From assembly GCA_900769815.1 (NCBI GenBank), contig CAAGID010000019.1, positions 1 to 55,481 of the forward strand: 55,481 nt of DNA. Direction: 5' to 3'. Within the stretch, counting starts at the first letter, position 1; every line of letters starts with the position of its first letter. The notes under the pieces were generated by a model. It searched no databases and was not told the origin of the DNA. It was given only the letters and a program-made list of their open reading frames with translations. This DNA comes from Clostridia bacterium (GTDB lineage: Bacteria > Bacillota > Clostridia > Christensenellales > QALW01). A program made the position numbers and the translations under genes. Positions 1-8,487 of the stretch are shown here, piece by piece.

Positions 1-1017
1 AATAGGCGAGTACTTTTTAACATCGTTACAGATTACTGCATAATCCTTGTATCTGTTTCCGTTTCTTACGCCTAATGAAATCTTTTTAGCAATTTCATTT
101 ATTTCTTCGTCAATATTAGGGTAAAAACATAAGGTAATATTTTTACATTCTTTTTGGTATATGCGAGGGTTCTGAATATTAAAATTATCTTCAAGAAAAT
201 GTATTTCCTCTGATTTGAAATTTTTTGAATTTATTGCTTTTTCTTCTTTTAAAATGCAATTATTTTCTTTTGCAAGACTCTTAATTTGTTCAAGAGTTTT
301 TTTGTGAATTTCATAACTTTTATCTGAGTTTGTATCATCTGAGCTTAATGCAATTACTACGTCGGTGCACTTTATCAGTTCAGAAAAGAAACTATATAAT
401 CTTGAAGTAAACACGTCAAAGCCGTCTATATAAATAACGGCATCCTTAAACTCAGGATAAAATTTTATTAAGCCCTCTGCAGTTTTTAATTTGTCGGCGT
501 TATCAGTATATCCTCTTTCAAGAATATCCGTATATGCTTTGTAAATTACGGCCATATCGTTAAGCTTATATTTCAAAATACCGTTATCTAATTTTTCGGT
601 AACTGAAATCAAGTCCTCATAAGTATAACCGCAGTTTTCTATAATTGAAATCATATTAAGGCATCTTTCGCAAAAGCCTTTTCTATGTGATGCACTTTTA
701 AAAATGGTAAGCTTGTCTTCGTTTTTTAGAACGGCTATTCGCACTGCCATAGCTTTTGAACAATCGTCAAGATAAGTTTTTTTGTCTTTGCCAAAATAAC
801 TTAATATAGAGGAGGCAAGACGGTTAAATGAGCACACCTCAACATCAATAAAGCCATTTATATTTAGTTGTCTGCATAAGCGTTGCTCAAAATTATATGT
901 AACTGGATCGGGAACGATAAGAAAAGATTTTTTATTATTCTTGATTCTTTCTCCGATTTCTCCAATAATTTTGTGTGTTTTGCCTGTGGCAATTCTACCT
1001 GTAATGATTCTTAACAA
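1..1017 (-). CDS. addB: AddB, ATP-dependent helicase/nuclease subunit B (N-terminal part, runs off the window)
   Basis: The first 339 codons of a minus-strand gene are open to the window edge. The N-terminus carries a Walker A motif, GRIATGKT, at residues 7-14, where AddB/RexB proteins have GRxGxGKT. It is followed by phrases such as FLIVPDPVTYNFEQRL, typical of the AddB helicase-like domain. AddB pairs with AddA to resect double-strand breaks; its iron-sulfur nuclease domain would lie beyond the window. The start is a TTG at 1017, chosen because GAGGT sits about 9 nt upstream and no ATG fits as well. A sigma-A promoter lies just upstream. addA should be the next gene outside the window. Confidence 0.85.
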   Translation of the reverse strand, partial: MLRIITGRIATGKTHKIIGEIGERIKNNKKSFLIVPDPVTYNFEQRLCRQLNINGFIDVEVCSFNRLASSILSYFGKDKKTYLDDCSKAMAVRIAVLKNEDKLTIFKSASHRKGFCERCLNMISIIENCGYTYEDLISVTEKLDNGILKYKLNDMAVIYKAYTDILERGYTDNADKLKTAEGLIKFYPEFKDAVIYIDGFDVFTSRLYSFFSELIKCTDVVIALSSDDTNSDKSYEIHKKTLEQIKSLAKENNCILKEEKAINSKNFKSEEIHFLEDNFNIQNPRIYQKECKNITLCFYPNIDEEINEIAKKISLGVRNGNRYKDYAVICNDVKKYSPI

Positions 1018-1046
1018 AGCGTTATACCTCAAAAAAGTTTTTATAT

Positions 1047-1075
1047 ATTATAACATAATAAAGTGCATAATTCAA
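1047..1075 (-). promoter_or_regulatory. Sigma-A promoter of addB
   Basis: Reading the minus strand, TTGAAT (1075-1070) and TATAAT (1052-1047) are separated by 17 nt. The addB TTG start follows about 30 nt downstream. It lies just past the glyQS terminator, so addB has its own transcription start. Confidence 0.7.
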
Positions 1076-1106
1076 CAAAAAAAGCTCTGACTTTTATCGT
1101 CAGAGC
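1076..1106 (-). terminator. Intrinsic terminator of glyQS
   Basis: An 8-bp stem GCTCTGAC/GTCAGAGC (1084-1091 with 1099-1106) is followed on the minus strand by seven T residues. It ends glyQS transcription just after its stop codon. Confidence 0.85.
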
Positions 1107-1112
1107 AAATAA

Positions 1113-2489
1113 TTAAAATACAAGCTTTTCTTTGATGAAGTCCTTAACTTCTTCAATCTTTAAAGTAACCTGTTGCATAGTGTCACGGTCACGAACGGTA
1201 ACGGTGCCGTTTTCAATAGTGTCAAAGTCAACTGTTACGCAATAAGGAGTTCCGTTTTCATCCTGTCTGCGGTAACGCTTACCGATGGAGCCTGCTTCGT
1301 CGTAATCAACGGGGAAGTGCTTTGAAAGCTCAGCGTGAATCTCAAGAGCTTTTTCGGAGAGCTTTTTCTGTAAAGGAAGAACTGCGCACTTAAATGGTGC
1401 AAGTGCAGGATGAAGATGCATAACGTTTCTAACGTCGCCGTTTTCAAGAGCTTCTTCCTCAAAAGCATTACAAAGGAATGCAAGAGTTACGCGATCTGCA
1501 CCAAGGGAAGGTTCAACACAGTATGGAACGTACTTTTCGTTTGTAACGGGATCAAGATATTCCATATTTTCGCCACTGTGTTCAGCGTGTTGTTTAAGGT
1601 CATAGTCAGTTCTATCTGCAATACCCCAAAGCTCGCCCCAACCGAATGGGAACAAGAACTCAAAGTCCGTTGTTGCTTTTGAATAGAATGAAAGCTCTTC
1701 AGGAGAGTGGTCGCGAAGTCTTAATGATTCTTCTTTAATGCCTAAATCAAGAAGCCACTTTTTGCAGTATGAACGCCAGTATTCAAACCATTCAAGGTCT
1801 GTTCCGGGCTTACAGAAGAATTCAAGCTCCATCTGTTCGAATTCACGGGTTCTGAAGGTAAAGTTACCGGGAGTAATTTCGTTTCTGAAGGATTTACCAA
1901 CCTGACAGATACCGAAAGGAACTTTCTTTCTTGTCGTTCTCTGAACATTTTTAAAATTAACAAAAATACCCTGTGCGGTTTCAGGACGGAGATATACTGT
2001 AGAGGTGCTGTCCTCGGTTACGCCCTGGAAAGTTTTGAACATAAGGTTAAACTGACGAATGTTTGTCCAATCGTTTTTACCGCAATCGGGGCAAACGATA
2101 CCGTTCTCCTTTATATATTCTTCCATCTCTTGATTTGACCAACCGTCAACTACAATATCTGTGCCTCTTGCGTGATTAAAATCCTCAATAAGCTTATCGG
2201 CACGATATCTTGATTTACAAGCCTTACAGTCCATAAGAGGATCTGAGAAGCCACCCAAATGGCCGGAAGCTACCCAAACCTGTGGATTCATTAAAATTGC
2301 ACAGTCAACACCAACGTTATAAGGTGATTCCTGAACGAATTTCTGCCACCAAGCCTTTTTCACATTGTTCTTTAATTCAACACCTAAAGGACCGTAATCC
2401 CAAGTGTTTGCAAGACCACCGTAAATTTCTGAACCGGGGAAGATAAAACCTTTACCTTTACAAAGGGCAATAACTTTTTCCATATCCAT
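1113..2489 (-). CDS. glyQS: Glycyl-tRNA synthetase, homodimeric (alpha2) type
   Basis: This cytosolic enzyme charges tRNA-Gly with glycine using ATP. At 458 residues it has the length of bacterial alpha2 GlyRS. The N-terminus has the GKGFIFPGSEIYGG and NTWDYGPLG blocks, class II motif 2 appears as SFRNEI (Arg202 in my numbering) followed by FTFRTREFEQME, and the C-terminus is an anticodon-binding domain with RYRRQDENGTPYC. An in-frame ATG exists at 2510, but GGAGG lies between it and the ATG at 2489, so I take 2489. The upstream region is too short for a T-box leader and shows none. A near-consensus promoter lies upstream. Confidence 0.96.
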   Translation of the reverse strand: MDMEKVIALCKGKGFIFPGSEIYGGLANTWDYGPLGVELKNNVKKAWWQKFVQESPYNVGVDCAILMNPQVWVASGHLGGFSDPLMDCKACKSRYRADKLIEDFNHARGTDIVVDGWSNQEMEEYIKENGIVCPDCGKNDWTNIRQFNLMFKTFQGVTEDSTSTVYLRPETAQGIFVNFKNVQRTTRKKVPFGICQVGKSFRNEITPGNFTFRTREFEQMELEFFCKPGTDLEWFEYWRSYCKKWLLDLGIKEESLRLRDHSPEELSFYSKATTDFEFLFPFGWGELWGIADRTDYDLKQHAEHSGENMEYLDPVTNEKYVPYCVEPSLGADRVTLAFLCNAFEEEALENGDVRNVMHLHPALAPFKCAVLPLQKKLSEKALEIHAELSKHFPVDYDEAGSIGKRYRRQDENGTPYCVTVDFDTIENGTVTVRDRDTMQQVTLKIEEVKDFIKEKLVF

Positions 2490-2525
2490 AATAAATTTAC
2501 CTCCGTACATAATTTCGATACTAAT

Positions 2526-2553
2526 ATTATAAGTAAAAATTTTTTTATGTCAA
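2526..2553 (-). promoter_or_regulatory. Sigma-A promoter of glyQS
   Basis: On the minus strand, consensus TTGACA (2553-2548) and TATAAT (2531-2526) are separated by 16 nt, about 37 nt before the glyQS start. Confidence 0.85.
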
Positions 2554-2654
2554 ATTAAAAAATGCAATATCTAAAAATTTGAGTTTGTGTACATTATATA
2601 ATGGTACATGTTAAAGAAAAATTAATAAAATATAACTAAAAATAAAAAAATATG

Positions 2655-2683
2655 TTGATTTTTTTTGAAAGGTAGTGTATAAT
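2655..2683 (+). promoter_or_regulatory. Sigma-A promoter of the secreted GH-like protein
   Basis: TTGATT (2655-2660) and TATAAT (2678-2683) are 17 nt apart, 30 nt upstream of the next start codon. It is back to back with the glyQS promoter. Confidence 0.75.
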
Positions 2684-2713
2684 TAAAATACTAATATATA
2701 GGAGGTATTTTTT

Positions 2714-4228
2714 ATGAAAAAATTATTTGTAGCTTTATTGGCTATATGTATTGCTTTTTCTTCCTTTAGTCTTGCGGTTTTTGCTGAGGGAGCAGGCAGC
2801 GATACAGCAACAAGTGATGTGACCGAAAAGAAAACAGTAGAAAGCCTTGTAGGTGCTTATTATCTTCAAGGCGAAAGCGGAAGTGTATTAAATAGCAATG
2901 GTACCGCTATAAAGAGCGATTATGATTATCAGATTGCTGATATTATGGCAAAAGCACTTAACGGTACCAAGAGAGTTCCTTTCTACGCTTTTAACAAAGA
3001 TGACTCTATTTATTTTGAATCTTTTGCAGAAGCATACGTTATTTCTGAAATTAAAGCAGCTGAAGAAGCAGGCATTGATTTTTTTGCATATGATTTACAT
3101 ATTGGGTATCAGCCAACGGTTTCTGGAAAAAAAACTATAGCAAAACTTATGCGTAATATGAATATGCAGCTTATTCGTCACGCTTCACTATTTGGTACAA
3201 ATGAATTGGGCGACAAAGTTAACTTTGCTGTGGTTATTGATGGCGACTTTAGTTCATCACTTGTAGAGAGAGAGCTTGTCATTGATCAGTTCCTTACAAG
3301 AAAGGGTTATCTTACAGCTGCAGATGGTAGACCCGTTTTGTTTATTAAGTGGAATGATGATATTCAGAATCAAATTACAAAAATCAATTCGACACTTAAA
3401 AAGGCTGTTGCGGATCCCACAGTGCTCAAAGATGGGGTTGAGTCTGTTTATGCAGTTGCTCTTAACGCTCCCAGTTATGATGAAGCAATTAATGCAGGTG
3501 CTGAAGCAATTTCGTGGACAGAGGGTACAGGTAAAAACGGTGAATCTTATACAAATATGACAGCAACAGTTGAAGCAAATTGGGCAAATGGTTCAGCAGT
3601 TTTACCCAATGTTGTAACAGGCTTCGATAAGACTTTACTTGCAGATAATCCTATTAACATTAAGGCTAATAAAAAGGCTGGCGACGACAGAACATTCTCA
3701 GTTCGTTATTCAAGAACAGGAACCAAGGAAGAATACGTTGCTCCGGCAACTGCAGATGAACTTGTTAACCACGTAAAGAATGCAGTTGCTACAACCAATA
3801 AACCTGAAAACTTCCCTGCAGTTATGGTTTACGCATGGGATGATTTTATGGGTGGTGCACATATTTGCCCGACGCAGACGGATAAGGCATTCCAGTATGA
3901 TGCTACATATCTTAATGCTTTAAGAGCATATTTCTTTGGTAAAGAAGACGGTATTAGTACTCTTACCGTTCTTGATACTATAAACCAAACAGTTATTACA
4001 GATATGAGGGCAAAAACCATAACGACAATGGGTAAGAATGAAGAAGGCAAGGTTGTTGAAAAATCAAAGGTTGATTTTGATGGTAACCCTGTTGTAGATC
4101 AATCGCCAACAGGTAACAATAAATTACCTTGGGGTCTTATCGGCGGCATCGGTGGCGGTGCAGTAGTTATTATCGGTGTTGTTATCGGTATTGTTGTTGG
4201 AAAAAATAAAAAGAAAGAATCTGAATAA
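2714..4228 (+). CDS. Secreted, membrane-anchored GH71/GH99-like (WbsX-like) protein
   Basis: The 504-residue product has a signal peptide (MKKLFVALLAICIAFSSFS, cleavage near residue 24, VFA-EG). The body resembles the TIM-barrel fold of GH71/GH99/WbsX-like proteins: an early VGAYYLQ segment, EEAGIDFFAYDLH, GRPVLFIKW, and a late AWDDFMGGAHICPT block matching the AW(N/D)EF-GG-ICPT signature of that group. The C-terminus is a glycine-rich membrane helix (LPWGLIGGIGGG onward) and a KNKKKESE tail, so it should sit on the outer membrane face. No LPXTG motif is present, although LPWGL just before the helix is reminiscent of one. Substrate is unknown. It has its own promoter, GGAGG site and terminator, so it is monocistronic unless readthrough reaches nth. 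Confidence 0.7.
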   Translation: MKKLFVALLAICIAFSSFSLAVFAEGAGSDTATSDVTEKKTVESLVGAYYLQGESGSVLNSNGTAIKSDYDYQIADIMAKALNGTKRVPFYAFNKDDSIYFESFAEAYVISEIKAAEEAGIDFFAYDLHIGYQPTVSGKKTIAKLMRNMNMQLIRHASLFGTNELGDKVNFAVVIDGDFSSSLVERELVIDQFLTRKGYLTAADGRPVLFIKWNDDIQNQITKINSTLKKAVADPTVLKDGVESVYAVALNAPSYDEAINAGAEAISWTEGTGKNGESYTNMTATVEANWANGSAVLPNVVTGFDKTLLADNPINIKANKKAGDDRTFSVRYSRTGTKEEYVAPATADELVNHVKNAVATTNKPENFPAVMVYAWDDFMGGAHICPTQTDKAFQYDATYLNALRAYFFGKEDGISTLTVLDTINQTVITDMRAKTITTMGKNEEGKVVEKSKVDFDGNPVVDQSPTGNNKLPWGLIGGIGGGAVVIIGVVIGIVVGKNKKKESE

Positions 4229-4233
4229 TTTTT

Positions 4234-4260
4234 AAAGCCGCCTTTATTGGCGGCTTTTTT
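4234..4260 (+). terminator. Intrinsic terminator between the GH-like gene and nth
   Basis: Stem GCCGCC/GGCGGC (4237-4242 with 4249-4254) with flanking A/T pairs is followed by six T residues at 4255-4260. The nth start codon is the very next base, so the 3' arm overlaps the nth translation initiation region. Confidence 0.9.
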
Positions 4261-4899
4261 ATGAAAATGAATAAAGAAATTATATTATCAAAATTATTGC
4301 AAATGTATCCCGATGCAGATACTGAACTTGAATTTAACAGTAATTATCAGTTGCTTGTGGCAGTAATATTATCGGCACAATGTACGGATAAGCGTGTTAA
4401 CGTTGTTACGCAAGAGCTTTTTAAAGAATACGGTACGGCTGAAAAAATGCTTCAACTATCAGAAGAAGAACTACAAAAGAAAATATTTTCCTGTGGTTTT
4501 TATAAAAATAAAGCAAAAAATATTTTAGCAACAAGCAAAATTCTTGTTGAAAAATTTAATGGAAAAGTGCCTTCTGATATTGAAATTCTAAGGTCATTGC
4601 CGGGTGTGGGAAGAAAAACTGCAAACGTAGTAGCGTCAGTTGCCTTTAATATTCCTGCAATAGCCGTTGATACCCACGTTTTTCGCGTTGCTAACCGTAT
4701 AGGACTTGCAAATGCTAAAGATGAACTTTATACGGAACTTCAATTGCAAAAGGTTATTCCTAAAGAAATGTGGCTTAAAGCACATCATCTTATCATATGG
4801 CACGGCAGACGCATATGCGAATCAAGAAAGCCAAAGTGCGAAAATTGTTTACTGATAGATGAATGTAAGTATTTTAAAGGCTTGTCAAAGAAACGATAA
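4261..4899 (+). CDS. nth: Endonuclease III
   Basis: A bifunctional DNA glycosylase/AP lyase for oxidised pyrimidines. The 212 residues are standard length. The helix-hairpin-helix LPGVGRKTANVV contains the catalytic Lys119, and VDTHVFRVANR supplies the catalytic Asp137. The C-terminal [4Fe-4S] ligands follow the classic C-X6-C-X2-C-X5-C spacing (CESRKPKC, ENC, LLIDEC). The first ATG immediately follows the T-run of the upstream terminator. The only Shine-Dalgarno-like sequence is GGCGG in the terminator's 3' arm, 7 nt away; a second in-frame ATG lies at 4267. obgE follows with its own promoter inside the nth 3' end. Confidence 0.95.
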   Translation: MKMNKEIILSKLLQMYPDADTELEFNSNYQLLVAVILSAQCTDKRVNVVTQELFKEYGTAEKMLQLSEEELQKKIFSCGFYKNKAKNILATSKILVEKFNGKVPSDIEILRSLPGVGRKTANVVASVAFNIPAIAVDTHVFRVANRIGLANAKDELYTELQLQKVIPKEMWLKAHHLIIWHGRRICESRKPKCENCLLIDECKYFKGLSKKR

Positions 4900-4910
4900 T
4901 GTGGTAAAAT
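4882..4910 (+). promoter_or_regulatory. Promoter of obgE within the end of nth
   Basis: TTGTCA (4882-4887), a 17-nt spacer and TAAAAT (4905-4910) with an extended -10 TG at 4902-4903. It lies 28 nt upstream of the obgE start. Confidence 0.7.
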
Positions 4911-4937
4911 ATCTTTATCAAATTTTTGGAGTTTTTT

Positions 4938-6200
4938 ATGTTTATTGATTACGTCAAAATTTTTATAAAAAGCGGAAATGGCGGCGACGGAGGTCTGTCC
5001 TTTCATAGGGAAAAATACGTTCAGGCAGGAGGACCTGACGGCGGCAACGGCGGCAACGGCGGCGACATAGTTTTTGTTGCTGATGCAGATATGCGAACAT
5101 TACTGGATTTTCATTTTCAGAAGCATTTTACGGCAGGCAACGGCGAAAACGGTATGAGTAACCTTCGCACCGGTGCAAGAGGCGAGGATATTATTATCCG
5201 CGTTCCCAGAGGCACTGTAGTAAAGGATGCCGAAAGCGGTCTTGTTATTGCCGATATGTATGAAAAGGATTCAAGAAAAATTATTTTAAAAGGTGGCAGA
5301 GGCGGTAAGGGAAACGCACATTTTAAAAGTGCAAAAATCCGTACTCCTAATTTTGCCCAGAATGGCGAAATTACAAAGCAACGTCAGATTATTCTTGAAT
5401 TAAAAACTATTGCTGATGCGGGCTTTGTTGGATTTCCTAATGTTGGCAAATCAACGATCCTGTCAATAATTTCAAAGGCAAGACCTAAAATTGCAAACTA
5501 TCACTTTACAACGCTTGAGCCTAATCTTGGTGTTGTAAAAATTGATGAGTCCACCTTTGTTGCGGCGGATATTCCGGGCCTTATTGAAGGCGCATCGGAA
5601 GGTGCGGGCTTAGGCCATTCCTTCTTGCGTCATATTGAAAGAACACGGGTTATAGTTCACGTTGTTGATATTTCGGGCTCAGAGGGCAGAGACCCCGTTG
5701 AAGATTATAAAACTATAAATAACGAGCTTGAAAATTATTCTTTGGCTCTTTCTGGACTTCCGCAGTTTGTTGTTGCAAATAAATCCGAACTTCCCGGAAG
5801 TGACGAAAATTTATTAAGATTACAAGAATATTTAGGCGATACTCCTATCTATAAGGTTTCGGCGGCAACTAGACAGGGCTTTGAATCTCTTTTAAGGGCA
5901 ATAGCTAAAAAATTAAAAGAGCTTCCCGAACCGGAACCTATCATCGAAGATGGCGAACTTGTTTATTATGAAGATCCCAACGAGTTTATTATAACGAAGC
6001 TTAATGCTGAAATCTTCGTCGTTGAAGGTAATCTTATTGATTCTCTGTTACGTAAAGTTAATTTTGATGACCCCACAAGTCTTGATTATTTTCAGCGTAT
6101 GTTAAGGGAAAAAGGCGTTATACAGAGCTTGAGGGAAAAAGGTGCCAAGGATGGTTGCGTTATTAGGATCGAGGATATGGAATTTGATTTTGTTGACTGA
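4938..6200 (+). CDS. obgE: Obg-family GTPase ObgE/CgtA
   Basis: An essential ribosome-associated GTPase acting in 50S assembly and stress responses. The 420 residues show the three Obg domains: a glycine-rich Obg fold (GNGGDGG, GGNGGNGGD, NGENG) over about 1-158; a G domain with G1 GFPNVGKST from residue 165 and G3 DIPGLIEGASEGAGLG; and a C-terminal OCT domain (about 340-420). The start is ATG at 4938, with GGAG 6 nt upstream; an earlier in-frame TTG at 4926 lies before that site and is rejected. The last 38 nt overlap a convergent minus-strand gene. In many Firmicutes obg sits near nadD-yqeK-rsfS, as here. Confidence 0.96.
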   Translation: MFIDYVKIFIKSGNGGDGGLSFHREKYVQAGGPDGGNGGNGGDIVFVADADMRTLLDFHFQKHFTAGNGENGMSNLRTGARGEDIIIRVPRGTVVKDAESGLVIADMYEKDSRKIILKGGRGGKGNAHFKSAKIRTPNFAQNGEITKQRQIILELKTIADAGFVGFPNVGKSTILSIISKARPKIANYHFTTLEPNLGVVKIDESTFVAADIPGLIEGASEGAGLGHSFLRHIERTRVIVHVVDISGSEGRDPVEDYKTINNELENYSLALSGLPQFVVANKSELPGSDENLLRLQEYLGDTPIYKVSAATRQGFESLLRAIAKKLKELPEPEPIIEDGELVYYEDPNEFIITKLNAEIFVVEGNLIDSLLRKVNFDDPTSLDYFQRMLREKGVIQSLREKGAKDGCVIRIEDMEFDFVD

Positions 6201-6861
6201 TTTTCTTTATGAATTTTTGTGATGCTCCAAATATAATCAGCAACACTCCAAAGAAAATATAATAGAATTTATACGGTGTGATCAGGCTTAAAAACAGCAG
6301 TATTACGCCGTATTTTATTGTGAATTTTTTAAACTCTTTTGTAAAAATTATTTTCCGTGTTTTATCAAAAAATGAAGTATTTTTTATTTCTGTTTTAGGG
6401 ATTATATTTTCTGTCAAAGACAAAATTTCATCCTTTGTGTGTTCGATATATTTTTTATTTATTAATGCGAGAAAATCTTTTGCACCTTCAGTTATTCCCT
6501 GAACGGAATATATATGCACTACATCGGCGTTGTTTCTTAGAAAATCTATAACCTTATCTTCATTTACGCCGATAAAAGAGTTATCAGCCAAAACATTTTT
6601 TGGAAATTGTGCTTTAAAAACCCTTTCATCACATAATAAGAGCGAGGTAAGCTTACTTTTTTCATTTTGCTTTTTTGAATTTTTCTTTACAGTCAGTTGA
6701 CGAACTTTTGTTCGAATAGTATAATATAAATATGAGCAGATGAAGGCACATAGAAATGCAAAAAGCATTGCTCCGTTTTTTGTTGTGTAAATGTATTCTC
6801 CCACCGCATATGAAATTATAAAGAAAATGGGATACATAATGAAGCTGAAAATTATTATCAT
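6163..6861 (-). CDS. Unrecognised membrane protein with two hydrophobic hairpins
   Basis: I do not recognise this 232-residue product. It has two hydrophobic segments at the N-terminus (MIIIFSFIMYPIFFIISYA and a second at about 30-50), a Lys-rich linker, a soluble central part (about 75-165), and another hydrophobic pair near the C-terminus (YGVILLFLSLITPYKFYYI and following). The start is ATG at 6861, preceded 6 nt away by GAGGTG; an upstream GTG at 6870 lies inside that site. It is inserted antiparallel between obgE and nadD, overlapping obgE by 38 nt and divergent from nadD. The strong ribosome site and membrane-protein pattern argue for a real gene. Confidence 0.65.
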   Translation of the reverse strand: MIIIFSFIMYPIFFIISYAVGEYIYTTKNGAMLFAFLCAFICSYLYYTIRTKVRQLTVKKNSKKQNEKSKLTSLLLCDERVFKAQFPKNVLADNSFIGVNEDKVIDFLRNNADVVHIYSVQGITEGAKDFLALINKKYIEHTKDEILSLTENIIPKTEIKNTSFFDKTRKIIFTKEFKKFTIKYGVILLFLSLITPYKFYYIFFGVLLIIFGASQKFIKKISQQNQIPYPRS

Positions 6862-6909
6862 AAATAACACCTCGCGTTAAGTTTTTACAAATAAAGGTAA
6901 GGATATACT

Positions 6910-7482
6910 ATGAAAATAGGAATTATGGGTGGTAGCTTTGACCCTGTGCATCTTGGACACATTGATATGGCTCAAAAATGTATGGAAGAATTTTCTCTTG
7001 ATAGAATTATGTTTCTTCCGTTAGGAGACCCGCCTCACAAAAAGCAGATTACGGATAAAGAAATCCGCATTGAAATGCTTTCTTCCGCAATAAAAGATTT
7101 TGAAAACTTTTATTTGAATAAAATGGAAACTGAAAGAGTCGGAAAAACTTATACCTACGATACTGCAGTGCAACTTAAAAAAAGCGGAGACGAGTACTTT
7201 TTTATCATTGGTGGTGATTCTTTAAATACTCTGCATAAATGGTATAAGGCGGAAGAACTATTTAAAATAATGAAGTTTATTGTTGTTGATCGTCAACATA
7301 TTGAAGAAGACGGAACCGATGCTAAAAAAATGGGCGCTGAACTTTATTATTCGAATCATACGGGCTTGGATATTTCCTCAACGCTTATTCGTGAAAGAGT
7401 AAAGAAAAATCAATCTATTGATGCTTTGGTATCCCCAAATGTTCTGGAGATTATAAAAAAATATGGATTATACAAAAATTGA
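6910..7482 (+). CDS. nadD: Nicotinate-nucleotide adenylyltransferase
   Basis: Transfers AMP from ATP to nicotinate mononucleotide, the penultimate step of NAD synthesis. The 190 residues carry the nucleotidyltransferase signature GGSFDPVHLGH at 7-17, the mid-protein FIIGGDSL block, and the C-terminal ISSTLIRERV motif that binds the phosphates. ATG at 6910 is preceded by a purine-rich AAGGTAAGG site. The gene overlaps yqeK by 20 nt and heads the nadD-yqeK-rsfS operon conserved across Firmicutes. Confidence 0.95.
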   Translation: MKIGIMGGSFDPVHLGHIDMAQKCMEEFSLDRIMFLPLGDPPHKKQITDKEIRIEMLSSAIKDFENFYLNKMETERVGKTYTYDTAVQLKKSGDEYFFIIGGDSLNTLHKWYKAEELFKIMKFIVVDRQHIEEDGTDAKKMGAELYYSNHTGLDISSTLIRERVKKNQSIDALVSPNVLEIIKKYGLYKN

Positions 7483-8014
7483 ACAGATAAAAGAAAAATT
7501 GAAGGCAGAATTAAAACCCCAACGGTATGAGCATACAATGCATACTGTGCTTAAAGCAATGGAATTGGCAGTAGGCACCGAGGCCGATATGAAAAAAGTC
7601 TTTATTGCTTCACTTCTTCACGATTGTGCAAAATACAGAACACCCAATGAAGAACAAAAAAAGCAATTAACGGATTTTCTTCAATGTAAGGCAATTATTC
7701 ACGCACCATTTGGTGCAATAATTGCAAAGGAAGAGTATGGTATTGCTGATGAAACTATACTTAATGCAATAAAATATCATTCTACGGGTAGAAGAGAAAT
7801 GTCTGTTGAAGAAATGATAGTCTGCCTTGCTGATGCCATTGAAGATTCTCGCGATTATCCTAATCTTGAAAACATACGCAATGCAACAAAAATAAGTATG
7901 AAACACGGGTTGTTAGAGTGCTTATCGGGCGTAGTACGTTTTGAAACTTCAAAAGGCAATAAAATACATCATTTAACTTTAGAAACAATAGCTTGGCTTA
8001 AGGAGAGTTTATGA
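7463..8014 (+). CDS. yqeK: YqeK-family HD-domain phosphohydrolase (diadenosine tetraphosphatase type)
   Basis: A 183-residue HD-superfamily protein. The metal-binding motif is LLHDCAKY near residue 53, with a further histidine in IKYHSTGR and Asp in CLADAIEDSRDY. Characterised YqeK proteins split Ap4A symmetrically into two ADP. Its place between nadD and rsfS is the standard one. The start overlaps the nadD 3' end by 20 nt and rsfS overlaps its stop by 4 nt, which suggests translational coupling. Confidence 0.9.
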   Translation: MDYTKIEQIKEKLKAELKPQRYEHTMHTVLKAMELAVGTEADMKKVFIASLLHDCAKYRTPNEEQKKQLTDFLQCKAIIHAPFGAIIAKEEYGIADETILNAIKYHSTGRREMSVEEMIVCLADAIEDSRDYPNLENIRNATKISMKHGLLECLSGVVRFETSKGNKIHHLTLETIAWLKESL

Positions 8015-8358
8015 AAAAACAAGAACTTATTGAAAAAATTTGCAATGCCGCACTTGATAAAAAGGCGGAAAACGTGGTGGTAATGGATATTTCAAAAATG
8101 ACCGTTATTGCAGATAAATTTATTATTTGTTCAGGCTCGTCACACTCGCAGGTAAAGGCAATTTGCGATAATATTGAAGAACAACTTAAAAGAGCAGGGG
8201 AAGATGTAATAAAAATTGACGGATATAACGATGCAAGATGGGTTGTTCTTGATTATACCGATGTTCTTGTTCACGTTTTCTATAATGAAGACCGTCATTT
8301 TTATAATCTTGAACGTTTATGGCATAATGGAAATAATATGTTTGTGTTTACCGATTAA
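8011..8358 (+). CDS. rsfS: Ribosomal silencing factor RsfS
   Basis: This 115-residue protein binds L14 on the 50S subunit and blocks joining to 30S under starvation. It has the family blocks DKFIICSGSS, the centre GYNDARWVVLDYTDVLVHVF and the ending RHFYNLERLW. The ATG overlaps the yqeK stop (ATGA) and has an AAGGAGAG site. It is the last gene before a strong terminator. Confidence 0.95.
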   Translation: MKKQELIEKICNAALDKKAENVVVMDISKMTVIADKFIICSGSSHSQVKAICDNIEEQLKRAGEDVIKIDGYNDARWVVLDYTDVLVHVFYNEDRHFYNLERLWHNGNNMFVFTD

Positions 8359-8375
8359 AATAGGTAAAAAATTCA

Positions 8376-8404
8376 AAAATCCGCATAGAAAGTGCGGATT
8401 TTTT
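8376..8404 (+). terminator. Intrinsic terminator of the nadD-yqeK-rsfS operon
   Basis: Ten-bp stem AAAATCCGCA/TGCGGATTTT (8376-8385 with 8393-8402) with a 7-nt loop and a T-run. The pgi -35 box starts 2 nt after the T-run. Confidence 0.9.
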
Positions 8405-8405
8405 G

Positions 8406-8434
8406 TTGCAAATAAAATTAAGATATGCTATAAT
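8406..8434 (+). promoter_or_regulatory. Promoter of pgi
   Basis: TTGCAA (8406-8411), 17-nt spacer, TATAAT (8429-8434) with an extended -10 TG at 8426-8427. The pgi start lies 53 nt downstream. Confidence 0.8.
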
Positions 8435-8487
8435 GTATTAGAATGTGCAACGGTGCGCATTTATTTCTTAAAAGAAGGGACATAACA

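Noticed and set aside
2511..2700. Possible T-box leader before glyQS
   Set aside because: The promoter lies only about 37 nt before the start codon, leaving no room for a T-box, and no T-box sequence is seen.
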